This document shows, one piece after another, positions 18,967 to 28,000 of a DNA stretch of 58,395 nt. The notes under the pieces are model-generated. The model saw nothing but the letters and a program-made list of their open reading frames with translations, was not told the origin of the DNA and searched no databases. Position numbers and translations under genes: made by a program. The stretch comes from Haemophilus quentini (GTDB lineage: Bacteria > Pseudomonadota > Gammaproteobacteria > Enterobacterales > Pasteurellaceae). Position 1 is the first letter of the stretch; every line of letters begins with the position of its first letter. The stretch is from positions 1 through 58,395 of the forward strand of contig MDJB01000045.1 in NCBI GenBank assembly GCA_001752465.1, written 5' to 3'.

Positions 18967-19199
18967 AATTTAAATAAGATATAACCTCACAATATGTGAG
19001 TGATTTAACACCATTACGAAAGGAATATCAAGAGAGATTCTATGGATTTTTCATGTCCATGTAGGTATTAGATCTCTCCAAAATAATTCTTTTAGTTAAC
19101 ACAGTATTTTCTAGAAATCATTACCGATTATTTCTAATGAGAGTTATTCAAAGAAATAGGATTTGAAAATTAAAGTAATAAATATTGATAAAAAGAAAT
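18967..19199. other. Intergenic, AT-rich, with one nested hairpin
   Basis: No gene was found. GAGAGAT (19032-19038) and ATCTCTC (19072-19078) are inverted around a smaller ATGGA/TCCAT stem. Its function is unknown. An IS1016 remnant starts immediately afterwards. Confidence 0.5.
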
Positions 19200-19679
19200 G
19201 GGGCTGACGTAGATTAGCGCTAAATACCGAACTATTTTTACAATGTTTTAAGCTGTTCTTTTGGAGATCCAAAGTTAAACCGAAATTTACATTCCTTCAA
19301 GAATAAAGGAAGTTTTTTCGGTCAATTTCATTATATTTTCGGAGTATTTTCTTTGCTTGACTCCAGAAATTTTCTATTCCATTTATGTAGTTTTGTTTCA
19401 CCGCAAATAGTTCGGAATGATAGATTCGTTCGTGGTGAAATTTGCTCACATCAAAAACTTCATCGGCTTTAAGGGATAAATGATAGCTAATGACTTTAGG
19501 TATTTTTTGGAAAAACAAAATTGCTGAATTGGCTTGGATACTTAGTAAATCAGCCGTTGCTCAGGCTGTAACTTCTAATACAAAAAATTCAAGTAGCTTA
19601 TTTTGTATAAATTTCTTTAATTTACAATGAGTTATCTTCATCTTATAGACTAGCGCACTTGCTAATCTACGTCAGACCC
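19200..19679 (-). mobile_element. Truncated IS1016 (IS1595 family) remnant
   Basis: The ends are 19-bp inverted repeats: left GGGGCTGACGTAGATTAGC at 19200-19218, and right the complement of GGGTCTGACGTAGATTAGC at 19661-19679, with one mismatch. The remnant spans 480 bp; from memory a full IS1016 is about 0.7 kb. No clear target-site duplication is visible. IS1016 is best known for flanking the H. influenzae type b capsule locus. Confidence 0.88.
19238..19641 (-). pseudogene. IS1016 transposase, internally deleted and frameshifted
   Basis: Reading from ATG 19639-19641, the start MKITHCKLKKFIQNKLLEFF is recognisable. The gene then has an in-frame TGA in place of a codon after FVLEVTA. The first catalytic Asp region is lost by an internal deletion, where KADEVF joins DVSKFHHERI. 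The C-terminal NGIENFWSQAKKILRKYN with the catalytic Glu remains. One A is missing in an A-run near 19315-19320, which shifts the frame; the final LPLFLKECKFRFNFG is in the other frame. Three lesions mean it is inactive. Confidence 0.85.
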
Positions 19680-19695
19680 TTATTTAAACAAGAAA

Positions 19696-19721
19696 AAAGG
19701 CGTATTTATTAATACGCCTTT
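19696..19721 (-). terminator. Terminator of the nrf operon
   Basis: AAAGGCGTATT and AATACGCCTTT form an 11-bp stem with a TATT loop and a T-rich tail on the minus strand, 20 bp after nrfD. Confidence 0.85.
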
Positions 19722-19741
19722 CTTATACACATAATTCTGAT

Positions 19742-20707
19742 TTATGCTACTGTTAATTGTCCCGCATATAAAACAAAGAAACGTAAACAGAATACCCCGA
19801 TTAAGTCAAAAATTGACACCAAGATAATAAAGTTACGGTTGTATTTTAAACGGTCATTAACAAACATATTGGCGATTAATGGGATCAAAATACCAATAAA
19901 GAATACCCCAATCCAGAATATCGCACCCCAGAAACCAGATAATGCATTATGTAAGGCAACTGTTTTTTGGCCGCCACCAAAATGTAAGCCAACGAAGAAA
20001 CACACAAGCAAACCAAGCTCTGTCACCATAATTGGCACTTCAAATTTGTGGATGAAGTGCGATTCATGAGAATCACCTTTTAATTTTCCTGCAATCAAGA
20101 TAATTAAGAAGGTTGCAGCAATACCAGATGATGTACCAGAAGCTAAGAATAATGCTGGTAATACTGGGTTATTCAACATTGGATAGCTGATCAATGCAGA
20201 AAGTAAGAACCCTGTGTATGCACCAAGCACGGCAGCCAATACGAAAAGAACAACTTCGACTGGACTTGCAATACGTTCTGCAATACCGATGAGTTTCATC
20301 ACAAATTGCAGTTTTGGCATAAAGCGATTAATTAATGCTTCGATTTCTTTTTTGAAAATCACCACTCCCCAAACTACTAAAAACAACATATAGATTTGGA
20401 ATAGCATGACCCCCATCGACATTACGGAGTTAAATTGATAGTTAAACATCAATTTCCAGAATGTCCAAGGTCGAGCCAAGTGGAAAATTAATAGCGTTAA
20501 ACCAATTAATGTTGGTACAGACCCTAAAATTACCCCAGATCGAATAATCCAGTTTTGGCTTAGATTTTCTATTTTATTGCTGCGTTTATACACAATTGCT
20601 AACTGTACTGCACCAGATGAGATCCCCAATAAGAACAAGTAGATCGCAATGGCAGAATCCCACACAAGATTAGGCGTATGAAATGGAACTGGATAATCTA
20701 ATGTCAT
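19742..20707 (-). CDS. nrfD: Nitrite reductase membrane subunit NrfD (quinol oxidation)
   Basis: A 321-residue polytopic inner-membrane protein of the NrfD/PsrC family with about eight hydrophobic segments. It oxidises menaquinol and passes electrons to the iron-sulfur protein NrfC. Its start overlaps the nrfC stop by 4 nt. It is the last gene of nrfABCD and is followed by a terminator. Confidence 0.94.
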   Translation of the reverse strand: MTLDYPVPFHTPNLVWDSAIAIYLFLLGISSGAVQLAIVYKRSNKIENLSQNWIIRSGVILGSVPTLIGLTLLIFHLARPWTFWKLMFNYQFNSVMSMGVMLFQIYMLFLVVWGVVIFKKEIEALINRFMPKLQFVMKLIGIAERIASPVEVVLFVLAAVLGAYTGFLLSALISYPMLNNPVLPALFLASGTSSGIAATFLIILIAGKLKGDSHESHFIHKFEVPIMVTELGLLVCFFVGLHFGGGQKTVALHNALSGFWGAIFWIGVFFIGILIPLIANMFVNDRLKYNRNFIILVSIFDLIGVFCLRFFVLYAGQLTVA

Positions 20708-21381
20708 CTTCTAGGCTCCCCATGTTGGAATGGAATATGGTACAAGTTTGGTTGTGTACCCAATTCCACTTTAGTGCGATAAACCGGTTTTTCTTTCACT
20801 TTACGTGAAACTGCACTCATCGGATCATTCATATCCCCAAAGGTTAATGCTTTGGTTGGGCACGCTTCCACACAAGCCGGTTGTTTACCATTAGCTAAAT
20901 TTGTATCGCGGCAGAAGTTACATTTATCTGCGGTACGATGTACTGGATGAATAAAACGTACACGATATGGGCAAACTGCGATACAGTATTGGCAGCCAAC
21001 GCATAAATCTTTATGTACATCTACAATGCCAGTCTCTTTATCAATAAAAGATGCACCAGTTGGACAAACTGCTACGCAAGGTGCGTTTGTACAATGTTGG
21101 CAAGATTGACGGAAGAACTCATATTCCTGATTTGGAAATTCACCGTAAGGTTCACTGCGTAGAATCTCTAAGCGAGAAACGCCTTCTGGCACTTGGTTTA
21201 CATCACGGCATGCATCCATACAGGCTGTACAGCCGATACACGAATTTTCATCGTGTATCATTGCGTAACGTTTAGGTTTATCCGCCTTGTCTTCTTTCGA
21301 AAAAGAAGGTAAAGATGTTCCCGTCATAAGGATCACTGCCCCCATGCCGGAAACAAAGTTTCGGCGTGAGCAGGCTGTCAT
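20704..21381 (-). CDS. nrfC: Nitrite reductase iron-sulfur protein NrfC
   Basis: 225 residues. An N-terminal twin-arginine signal (SRRNFVSGMGAVIL) directs folded export. Sixteen Cys in four ferredoxin-type groups (CIGCTACMDAC, CQHCTNAPCVAVC, CVGCQYCIAVC, CNFC...CVEAC) bind four [4Fe-4S] clusters. It relays electrons from NrfD to NrfB in the periplasm. It overlaps both neighbours by 4 nt, so translation is coupled. Confidence 0.95.
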   Translation of the reverse strand: MTACSRRNFVSGMGAVILMTGTSLPSFSKEDKADKPKRYAMIHDENSCIGCTACMDACRDVNQVPEGVSRLEILRSEPYGEFPNQEYEFFRQSCQHCTNAPCVAVCPTGASFIDKETGIVDVHKDLCVGCQYCIAVCPYRVRFIHPVHRTADKCNFCRDTNLANGKQPACVEACPTKALTFGDMNDPMSAVSRKVKEKPVYRTKVELGTQPNLYHIPFQHGEPRR

Positions 21382-22028
21382 TTTTTATCCTTTTGTTCGG
21401 TTAGTTTATCTTGTTCAGCTTTACGTTTTTGTTGTTCACCATGGCAATCTACGCAAAGTTTAACGCGTTGTTTTGGTTGAATACCTTTCATTGCGTCTTC
21501 TTTCGGGTGAAGCGTATGGCAACTTGCACAAGGTAATTTCATTGCGTGTACATCATGGGCCCATAGTTTTTCACGAAGTTTGTCAGGTTGGTGACAAGCA
21601 AAACAAACTTGGTTTTGTTCTTGAACTGAATACATCGGTTTTTTATTACCGAAAATATCCCCTTCAAAACGCATAACATCTTTAGCACCACGACGGTGAT
21701 TTTCAGAAATGTTACCGTGACAGCTTACACAAGTAATTGCTTTACCGTTATTTGGATTTTTCTTATCTAAGTGCGCACCATGGAATTTACCAAAGTGGAG
21801 TTCGCCACCAGACTGATCTACAGTTTGGTTTTTATCTACTTTGTCGAATTTATGGCATTTAGCACAATATTGATTTGGATCGCGTTGGTTATCTAATTGC
21901 GGTTCATAAGTAAAATGATCCGCAGGTTTTTGTGCACCATCAGCATGAGCCAAAAATGGCGTTGCTACAAATGCCGCACTTAACGCTAACGCTTTTGCAG
22001 ATTTGTTGATTAAAGAAGTTAAATTCAT
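21378..22028 (-). CDS. nrfB: Pentaheme cytochrome NrfB
   Basis: A periplasmic electron carrier with a Sec signal peptide ending about ...FLAHADG. There are five CxxCH heme sites: CAKCH, CVSCH, CFACH, CASCH and CVDCH. I chose ATG 22028 (216 residues) because it gives a normal signal peptide and has GAGGT just upstream. The longer frame from 22061 starts in the uptake-sequence hairpin. It delivers electrons to NrfA. Confidence 0.94.
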   Translation of the reverse strand: MNLTSLINKSAKALALSAAFVATPFLAHADGAQKPADHFTYEPQLDNQRDPNQYCAKCHKFDKVDKNQTVDQSGGELHFGKFHGAHLDKKNPNNGKAITCVSCHGNISENHRRGAKDVMRFEGDIFGNKKPMYSVQEQNQVCFACHQPDKLREKLWAHDVHAMKLPCASCHTLHPKEDAMKGIQPKQRVKLCVDCHGEQQKRKAEQDKLTEQKDKK

Positions 22029-22058
22029 TTGGGTTACCTCAAATTTGACCTTGAAAAT

Positions 22059-22094
22059 CACCGCACTTTCCAGTTTGCACTTAAAAGTGCGGTG
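22059..22094 (-). terminator. Paired uptake sequences between nrfA and nrfB
   Basis: CACCGCACTTT and AAAGTGCGGTG form an 11-bp stem. Lying inside the operon, it may attenuate or stabilise the nrfA 3' end rather than fully terminate. Confidence 0.55.
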
Positions 22095-22104
22095 GATTTT
22101 TCAT

Positions 22105-23631
22105 TTATTTTTGTGCTGGTGGATCAACTAATAAGCCTTTTTCTTTAGCTTGTTGTTCCCATTGTGGTACCACAGTTTTTAAGAATTCTTCTTTAGCTTT
22201 GCGTTCTTTTTCGATATCAATCCCCATTACTTTCCATGCTTTATCAGCTGTTGAAATATCTGGGATTTGAACTGGAGTTTTCACACCGTGTTTGGTTAAA
22301 ATTGCTGCAAGTTTAGTTCGAGCATCAGCCGCTTTATCTAAGCCAGAGCCTAATACACGAAGCATGACATCAGGTGCGTGCATATGGCCGCCGTGACTCG
22401 CTGCAGCATAATCCCAACGCCATTGAGCATGACGAATATCCATTAATGCTGCTTCCATTTCTTCTTTAGTTGCACCTGCATCCCAAGCTGCTTTCGCTTC
22501 AAAGTGAGCTTTAACAACTTGCTCTTCTAAACGCCCCATTACATCTTTCACTTCTTTTTTACGTGAAGTGACGATATCGCGTAATTTTTCTTTGCTTTGA
22601 TCGTGACAGTTTGCACAAGTGCGGTCAAATGCATCAAATGGATTTTGGATTTGGTGATCAGTATAAACTTTACCGTCTTTACCTTGTACTTTTGGCATAT
22701 GACAGTCTACACAAGTTACACCATTTTTACCGTGCATACCTAAAGACCAAATTTCAAAGTCAGGATGTTGAGCTTTTAACATTGGTGCTTTAGAAAGACT
22801 GTGAGTCCAATCAGAGAAACCAATATCATCATAATATTTTTCAATATCATCCACAGTTTGACCGTTATCCCAAGGGAAAGTCACTTGTTTAATGTCGCCT
22901 GCGAAGTAATATTCTACATGACAGTTTGCACAGATTTCTGCACGTTTTTCGGTACGTTCTGCTGTGTTAAAACTTAAGTTAGGTGTGGTTTTGCCTTCTG
23001 CTTTTGCTTTAGCTTGAACTGCATTATTTAAGTGATCTAATGCACGTAGCACATGTGGACGAGCAATACGCAATGCTGGTTTACCTTCAGCAAAATCTTT
23101 AGAAGTCGTATCGTGACAGTCAGCACAACCGATTGAGTTCACGATTTCTGGACCACCTTTTGCCCATTTCGCATTGAAATAATCTTTTTCCCCCCACTCC
23201 GCGATTAAACGTGGAACATCAGGGCCTTTACATGTCCAACATGCCATTGGTTGTGGACCATCATTTGCAGTTTTTGGTGCACCAGTACGCAGAATGCTAC
23301 GAACATCAGTGACCGCATAAAAGTGGCCGCGTGGCGCATTGTATTCTTTTGCAAATGCATAACCGCCCCAAAGAACGATTAAACGTGGATTCTCTTCATC
23401 GGCATAAATAATTTTTTCGCCGTTGCCGTTTGCAGTTGAACGCCAGCTATTATATTGATTTGGATATTTTTCTGCAAATTTTTCATTTACAGATTCAATT
23501 TTCAAATCTGGTTTTACTGGTTCAACAGGTTGTTCTAATGGCTTATAAACCATATCAGCTACCGCTGAGTTAAATAAGCTTAAACTCGCGAAAGACGCTG
23601 CCACAATGAGGCTTTTTTTGAATGCGTTCAC
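22105..23631 (-). CDS. nrfA: Ammonia-forming cytochrome c nitrite reductase NrfA
   Basis: Reduces nitrite to ammonium with six electrons in the periplasm during anaerobic growth. It has a signal peptide and five heme motifs: the special CWTCK site whose Lys ligates the catalytic heme, plus CADCH, CANCH, CVDCH and CANCH. I chose GTG at 23631 (508 residues) because GGAG lies 8 nt before it. The in-frame GTG at 23640 overlaps that ribosome site. It is the first gene of nrfABCD, and an FNR-like site lies upstream. Confidence 0.95.
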   Translation of the reverse strand: MNAFKKSLIVAASFASLSLFNSAVADMVYKPLEQPVEPVKPDLKIESVNEKFAEKYPNQYNSWRSTANGNGEKIIYADEENPRLIVLWGGYAFAKEYNAPRGHFYAVTDVRSILRTGAPKTANDGPQPMACWTCKGPDVPRLIAEWGEKDYFNAKWAKGGPEIVNSIGCADCHDTTSKDFAEGKPALRIARPHVLRALDHLNNAVQAKAKAEGKTTPNLSFNTAERTEKRAEICANCHVEYYFAGDIKQVTFPWDNGQTVDDIEKYYDDIGFSDWTHSLSKAPMLKAQHPDFEIWSLGMHGKNGVTCVDCHMPKVQGKDGKVYTDHQIQNPFDAFDRTCANCHDQSKEKLRDIVTSRKKEVKDVMGRLEEQVVKAHFEAKAAWDAGATKEEMEAALMDIRHAQWRWDYAAASHGGHMHAPDVMLRVLGSGLDKAADARTKLAAILTKHGVKTPVQIPDISTADKAWKVMGIDIEKERKAKEEFLKTVVPQWEQQAKEKGLLVDPPAQK

Positions 23632-23696
23632 GATAATCACTCCATTTGTTGTAATAAAAAGGTTAGGTTAAGTAGAAAGTTGAGAATTATTTTTAA

Positions 23697-23715
23697 TATC
23701 CACATAAAATGTGGA
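23697..23715 (-). promoter_or_regulatory. Perfect inverted repeat in the nrfA leader
   Basis: ATCCACAT-AAA-ATGTGGAT, an 8-bp stem about 65 bp before the nrfA start and downstream of the FNR-like site. It could be an operator (for example for NarP) or an mRNA hairpin; the sequence does not decide. Confidence 0.45.
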
Positions 23716-23782
23716 TATATAGTTCCATTCGAGCGTAAGATACCAAAAGAAAAAAGTTTTTCTACTCGCAAAATTAAAAAAT

Positions 23783-23796
23783 TTGAGATTGATCAA
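23783..23796 (-). promoter_or_regulatory. FNR-like site upstream of nrfA
   Basis: TTGAG-ATTG-ATCAA matches the FNR consensus TTGAT-N4-ATCAA at nine of ten positions. A possible -10 on the minus strand (TATCTT, complement of 23737-23742) would put the site near -60. Anaerobic FNR control of nrf is well established in enteric relatives. Confidence 0.65.
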
Positions 23797-23843
23797 ACTT
23801 ATTTTTTAAAATACTCACAAAGAGGTATGTGTTGTTTTGAATA

Positions 23844-23871
23844 AATTAAGGCGATTTATAACGCCTTAATT
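23844..23871 (-). terminator. Terminator after the hrpA tail remnant
   Basis: AATTAAGGCG and CGCCTTAATT form a 10-bp stem with an 8-nt loop, 17 bp beyond the stop of the duplicated hrpA tail. It is probably the original hrpA terminator, which now also ends the inserted gene's transcript. Confidence 0.75.
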
Positions 23872-23887
23872 TTGAGTATTATTATCA

Positions 23888-23992
23888 TTAATATTGACTA
23901 ATAATATTTTCTATTCTTTTATCCGATATTTGATATTTTGTTCCCAGCTGTTGAGCAAATAAACTGACTCGTAATTTTTCTATAATGTATCG
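23888..23992 (-). pseudogene. Duplicated 3' end of hrpA (remnant)
   Basis: Thirty-four codons plus stop encode a near copy of the HrpA C-terminus. It matches the intact hrpA tail (25017-25121) at 26 of 34 residues, including LRVSLFAQQLGTKYQ and SDKRI. Upstream of codon RY the similarity ends abruptly. No start or helicase sequence remains. Together with the intact gene it flanks the 24231-24998 gene, suggesting an insertion that duplicated or replaced the end of hrpA. Confidence 0.85.
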
Positions 23993-24104
23993 CAGAAGGA
24001 TTGGGGAAGAAGGTTTATGTGGGGTTTTGATAAGCAAAAGCGCGGTAGATTTTGAACCTGTTTTTGAAGTTGAAAAACGTTTTAAAAAATGCTCGCACTT
24101 TCTA

Positions 24105-24220
24105 AAAACAGAGCGATGGTTCAAGCGTCCTCGCTTGGACCAAATAAGTACAAGCGTGGACGCTTACGCTATCTTGGGCTTATATTTTAGAAAAAGGCAC
24201 ACGTTAGGAAACGTGCGCCA
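24105..24220. repeat. Cluster of GC-rich palindromes
   Basis: Three hairpins in about 115 bp: GGTTCAAGCG-TCCT-CGCTTGGACC (24118-24141), AAGCGT-GG-ACGCTT (about 24153-24166) and CACGTT-AGGA-AACGTG inside GGC...GCC (about 24195-24218). The first two share the CAAGCGT core. The block is much more GC-rich than the AT-rich DNA on both sides. It looks like REP or MITE-type dispersed repeats. Confidence 0.6.
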
Positions 24221-24230
24221 TCGCGGGGGG

Positions 24231-24998
24231 CTATCGTGGTGATAAATATCTAATATCTTTTAAATATGGATTGTCTTTACCTATAATCATTTCTGTTATC
24301 CTATTTATAGTATTAATGTTAGATTTGTAAACGTCTTTATTATAAGGAAATATACATTCAGGCTTGCACTCAGATATATCTTTAAAATGCTCCATAAAAA
24401 ATCTTGCCTCACAACTAGTTAACTCTTCTGGTATATATTCTTTACATATATCAACCAATTTACTACCAGCTTGTAACATTAAAGGAATAATGTTTATATA
24501 AATAAGCTCCTTACTAACCCCATGAATAATTGATTCATGTTCAAAAGCATCTATATTCAAATATTCAGCTAATAACTGATATTTAGAGCGTCCTTTTTTA
24601 TCATTCATTATGTAGTTATATATATCAATCCACCTTACAGGATAGATAATACAAGGAAATGTATCTTTATCCTTCTGTTGAAAATTAACATAAATACAGT
24701 TTCGCTCTTCAAAGAAAATACTTCTTAATCCCTTATTATGATGTTTAGCATTTCTCAGTGATAAAATAACATGCAATTCTGGATAACTGTACCAATTGAT
24801 TGACTTCTTAGATGATTCTTGTATTGCATCATATACATTATGAAAAGCATCTAATGTACTTTTTACAGATATTTCAACATTAAAAATAGCTTCTTTCTCA
24901 TCTACACCAACTAAATCAGGATACTTAAGAATCTGCTCTAGCTGCATTCTCATAGCATGGCATAAAAATTCAAATTGGTACTCGATATTGTTAGGCAT
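24231..24998 (-). CDS. Unrecognised AT-rich accessory gene; possible HEPN-type protein
   Basis: 255 residues that I do not recognise as a named family. It is mostly helical in appearance, with no signal peptide or membrane span. LSLRNAKHHNKG (Arg82, His86, His87) fits the R-x4-H pattern of HEPN ribonucleases, which occur in toxin and defense systems; this is suggestive only, as the motif is short. Codon use is very AT-rich and there is no uptake sequence in the gene. It starts 18 bp after the hrpA stop and is flanked by the hrpA remnant and palindromes, typical of an inserted cargo gene. No antitoxin-like partner is seen. Confidence 0.6.
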   Translation of the reverse strand: MPNNIEYQFEFLCHAMRMQLEQILKYPDLVGVDEKEAIFNVEISVKSTLDAFHNVYDAIQESSKKSINWYSYPELHVILSLRNAKHHNKGLRSIFFEERNCIYVNFQQKDKDTFPCIIYPVRWIDIYNYIMNDKKGRSKYQLLAEYLNIDAFEHESIIHGVSKELIYINIIPLMLQAGSKLVDICKEYIPEELTSCEARFFMEHFKDISECKPECIFPYNKDVYKSNINTINRITEMIIGKDNPYLKDIRYLSPR

Positions 24999-25016
24999 AT
25001 CTTCCCCTAATTACGT

Positions 25017-28000
25017 TCAAACATTTAAAATCATATTCAAAATCCGCTTATCCGACACTTGATACTTCGTGCCTAACTGTTGCGCAAATAAACTCACGCG
25101 CAATTCCTCAATCATATAACGAATTTCCGCGACCTCATCGGAAATTGGTTTAGATTTTGGCAGTTTAGCGAGTAATTGTTGGTAAGCCTGTTGTACCTGT
25201 TCCACGCGTAGCATCGCCGCACGATCACGATTTACATCTTGAGCCAGTTTATCAATACGTTTATCAACGGCTTGCAGATAACGCTGTAAATCCGGTAGGC
25301 GATCATAACCGCTCTTTTGCACAAAACCTGGATAAATCAGCCCGCTTAATTGCGTCTTAATATCAGAAAACGCAAAGGCCATCGTGAAATCCATTTTGCC
25401 TTTTAAACGTTGGTTTAAGGCGTGATTGAGAGATAGGATTTGTTCCACTTTCTGCGCAATATTCACGGTCACTTCGTTAAGGTTTTCTCGCACGAAATCA
25501 CGCAATTTTTCAAAGCCCGCTTCATCCCACACAAAACCGCCAAAATCGGTAATCAGCTTATCCACCGCACAAGCGATACAGTCATCGATCAAATCCAACA
25601 CGCGACCGAACGGAGTAAAATACAGACCCAATTTAGCTTTATTCGGTAATTTTTCATGTAAATATTTAATCGGTGACGGTACATTGAGCAACAACAAGCG
25701 GCGTAAACCTTGTTGCATCGCTACTGCTTGCTCAAACTCTGTTTCAAACAGTTTGATACCTACAGCATCTTTTTCATCTACAATGGCGGGGAACGCTTTG
25801 ACGCTAAAACCACGTTGTTTTTGTTCGTAACATTGTGGTAAATCTGCAAAGCTCCAAATATGCAGCCCGCTTTGCTCAATGCCATCATCTGCCACAGCAG
25901 AAATGCTTTCCTGTACGCGATCTTTTAAGTTGAATTTCAGCTCGTCCAAATTCATGGATTCGGCAATTTTCTTGCCGTTTTCATCCACCACACGGAACGT
26001 CATTTTCAAATGACTTGGGATTTGTTCCCAATTCCAATGTTCCGCTTCTACGGTGACGCCCGTCATACGACGTAATTCATAAATTAGCGTATCTAATAAC
26101 GGTTTCTCCAATGGCACGGCACGACTTAAAAAAGCTTGGGCATAATTAGGTGCAGGTACGAAGTTACGGCGATAAGATTTCGGCAGAGATTTAATCAGCG
26201 CAATCACCAATTCTTCACGCAAGCCTGGAATTTGCCAGTCAAAACCTGTCATTTCCACTTGGTTGAGCAATGGCAACGGAATATGTACTGTCACGCCGTC
26301 CGCATCGGTGCCTGGTTCAAATTGATACGTCAGTTTGAGTTTCAAATTACCTTGATGCCAGAAATTCGGGAAATCCAGCTTGCTCAATTGTTCCTCATCA
26401 TCATTAATCAAGAATGAACGTTCAAAATTAAGCAATTCGGGATCTTTTTGCTGCGCCTTTTTCCACCAGGTATCAAAATGTTTTTGGGAAACTACTTCCG
26501 TACCAATACGCTGATCGTAAAATTCAAAAAGCGTGCGATCATCCACCAAAATATCGCGGCGGCGGCTTTTGTGTTCCAACTCTTCTACTTCTCGAACGAG
26601 TCGTTGATTTTCTTTGAAGAATTTATGTTTGGTATTCCAATCCCCTTCCACTAAGGCAGATTGAATAAAGATCTCACGGCTCACCGTTGGATCAATAGCA
26701 CCGTAATTCACTAGCCGCGCAGCCACAATCGGCACACCGTAAAGCGTGACTTTTTCATCTGCAATCACGGCGCCACGAGATTTCGACCAACGCGGTTCTG
26801 AATAGGATTTTTTAATTAGATGCTCGGCAAGTGGCTCAATCCATTCTGGCTCGATTTCCGCCACCATGCGCCCCCAAAGTTTGGAAGTTTCCACTAACTC
26901 TGCCGCCATCACCCATTTCGGTTGTTTTTTGAAAAGCACAGAATTTGGGAAAATTGCAAAATGGGCATTATGTGCACCAAGATATTGTTGTTTCTCTGCT
27001 TCTTTTAAACCAATATGAGAAAGCAAACCGCTTAAAAGTGCGGTATGAATTTGCTGATATTCTGCTTTTTCAGAATTAATCGGCAAGCCCATTTCACGGA
27101 CGGTTAAACGAATTTGATGGTAAATATCTTGCCATTCACGAATACGTAAATAATTTAAGAAATCCTTTTGACATTGACGGTGGAATTGGTTTTTACTCAA
27201 TTCTTTTTGTTGTTCTTGTAGATAACGCCAAAGATTTAAGAATGCCAAGAAATCTGATTTTTTATCGGCAAAACGACGATGTTTTTCATCGGAGGCCTGT
27301 TGTTTTTCTTGTGGGCGTTCACGCGGATCTTGAATGGATAACGCGGCGACAATAATCATTATTTCATGCAACGCACCTTGTGAGACAGCACTCAACAACA
27401 TCTTCGCTAAACGTGGATCCACTGGGAGTTGCGCTAATTGACGGCCAGCAGCCGTTAATTGACGTTTCTCACCTGATTTGGTGCGAACCATTTCAAACGC
27501 GCCCAATTCTTCCAACAGTTTTATACCATCTTGAATATGGCGTTTATCTGGCGCATCAACAAATGGGAAAGCTTCAATATCATCCAAACCCAACGCTGTC
27601 ATTTGTAAAATAACGGAGGCTAAATTTGTGCGTAAAATTTCAGGATCGGTAAACTCCGGACGAGAATTAAAATCCTCTTCCGAATATAAACGAATACAAA
27701 TCCCTTCGCTCACACGACCACAACGGCCTTTACGCTGATTAGCGGATGCCTGTGAAATGGGTTCAATCGGTAAACGTTGTACTTTGGTGCGATAGCTATA
27801 ACGGGAAATACGCGCTGTACCTGGGTCAATCACATATTTAATGCCTGGCACGGTCAATGAAGTTTCCGCGACGTTGGTCGCCAACACGATGCGATTTAAT
27901 CCGCTCGGATGGAAAATTTTATTCTGTTCTTGCACAGACAAGCGAGCAAAGAGCGGTAGAATTTCCGTGTGTTTTAGATTTTGTTTTTGTAAAGCTTCGG

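Noticed and set aside
19690-19741. Target-site duplication for IS1016
   Set aside because: No matching 8-bp direct repeat was found flanking 19200 and 19679.
23888-24124. A 78-residue protein from the minus-strand ORF containing the hrpA tail
   Set aside because: Only the last 34 codons match HrpA, and the upstream part has no homology or start signal.
24231-24998. Known restriction-modification or CRISPR-associated gene
   Set aside because: No methylase or nuclease motif set was recognised; only a weak HEPN-like motif is visible.
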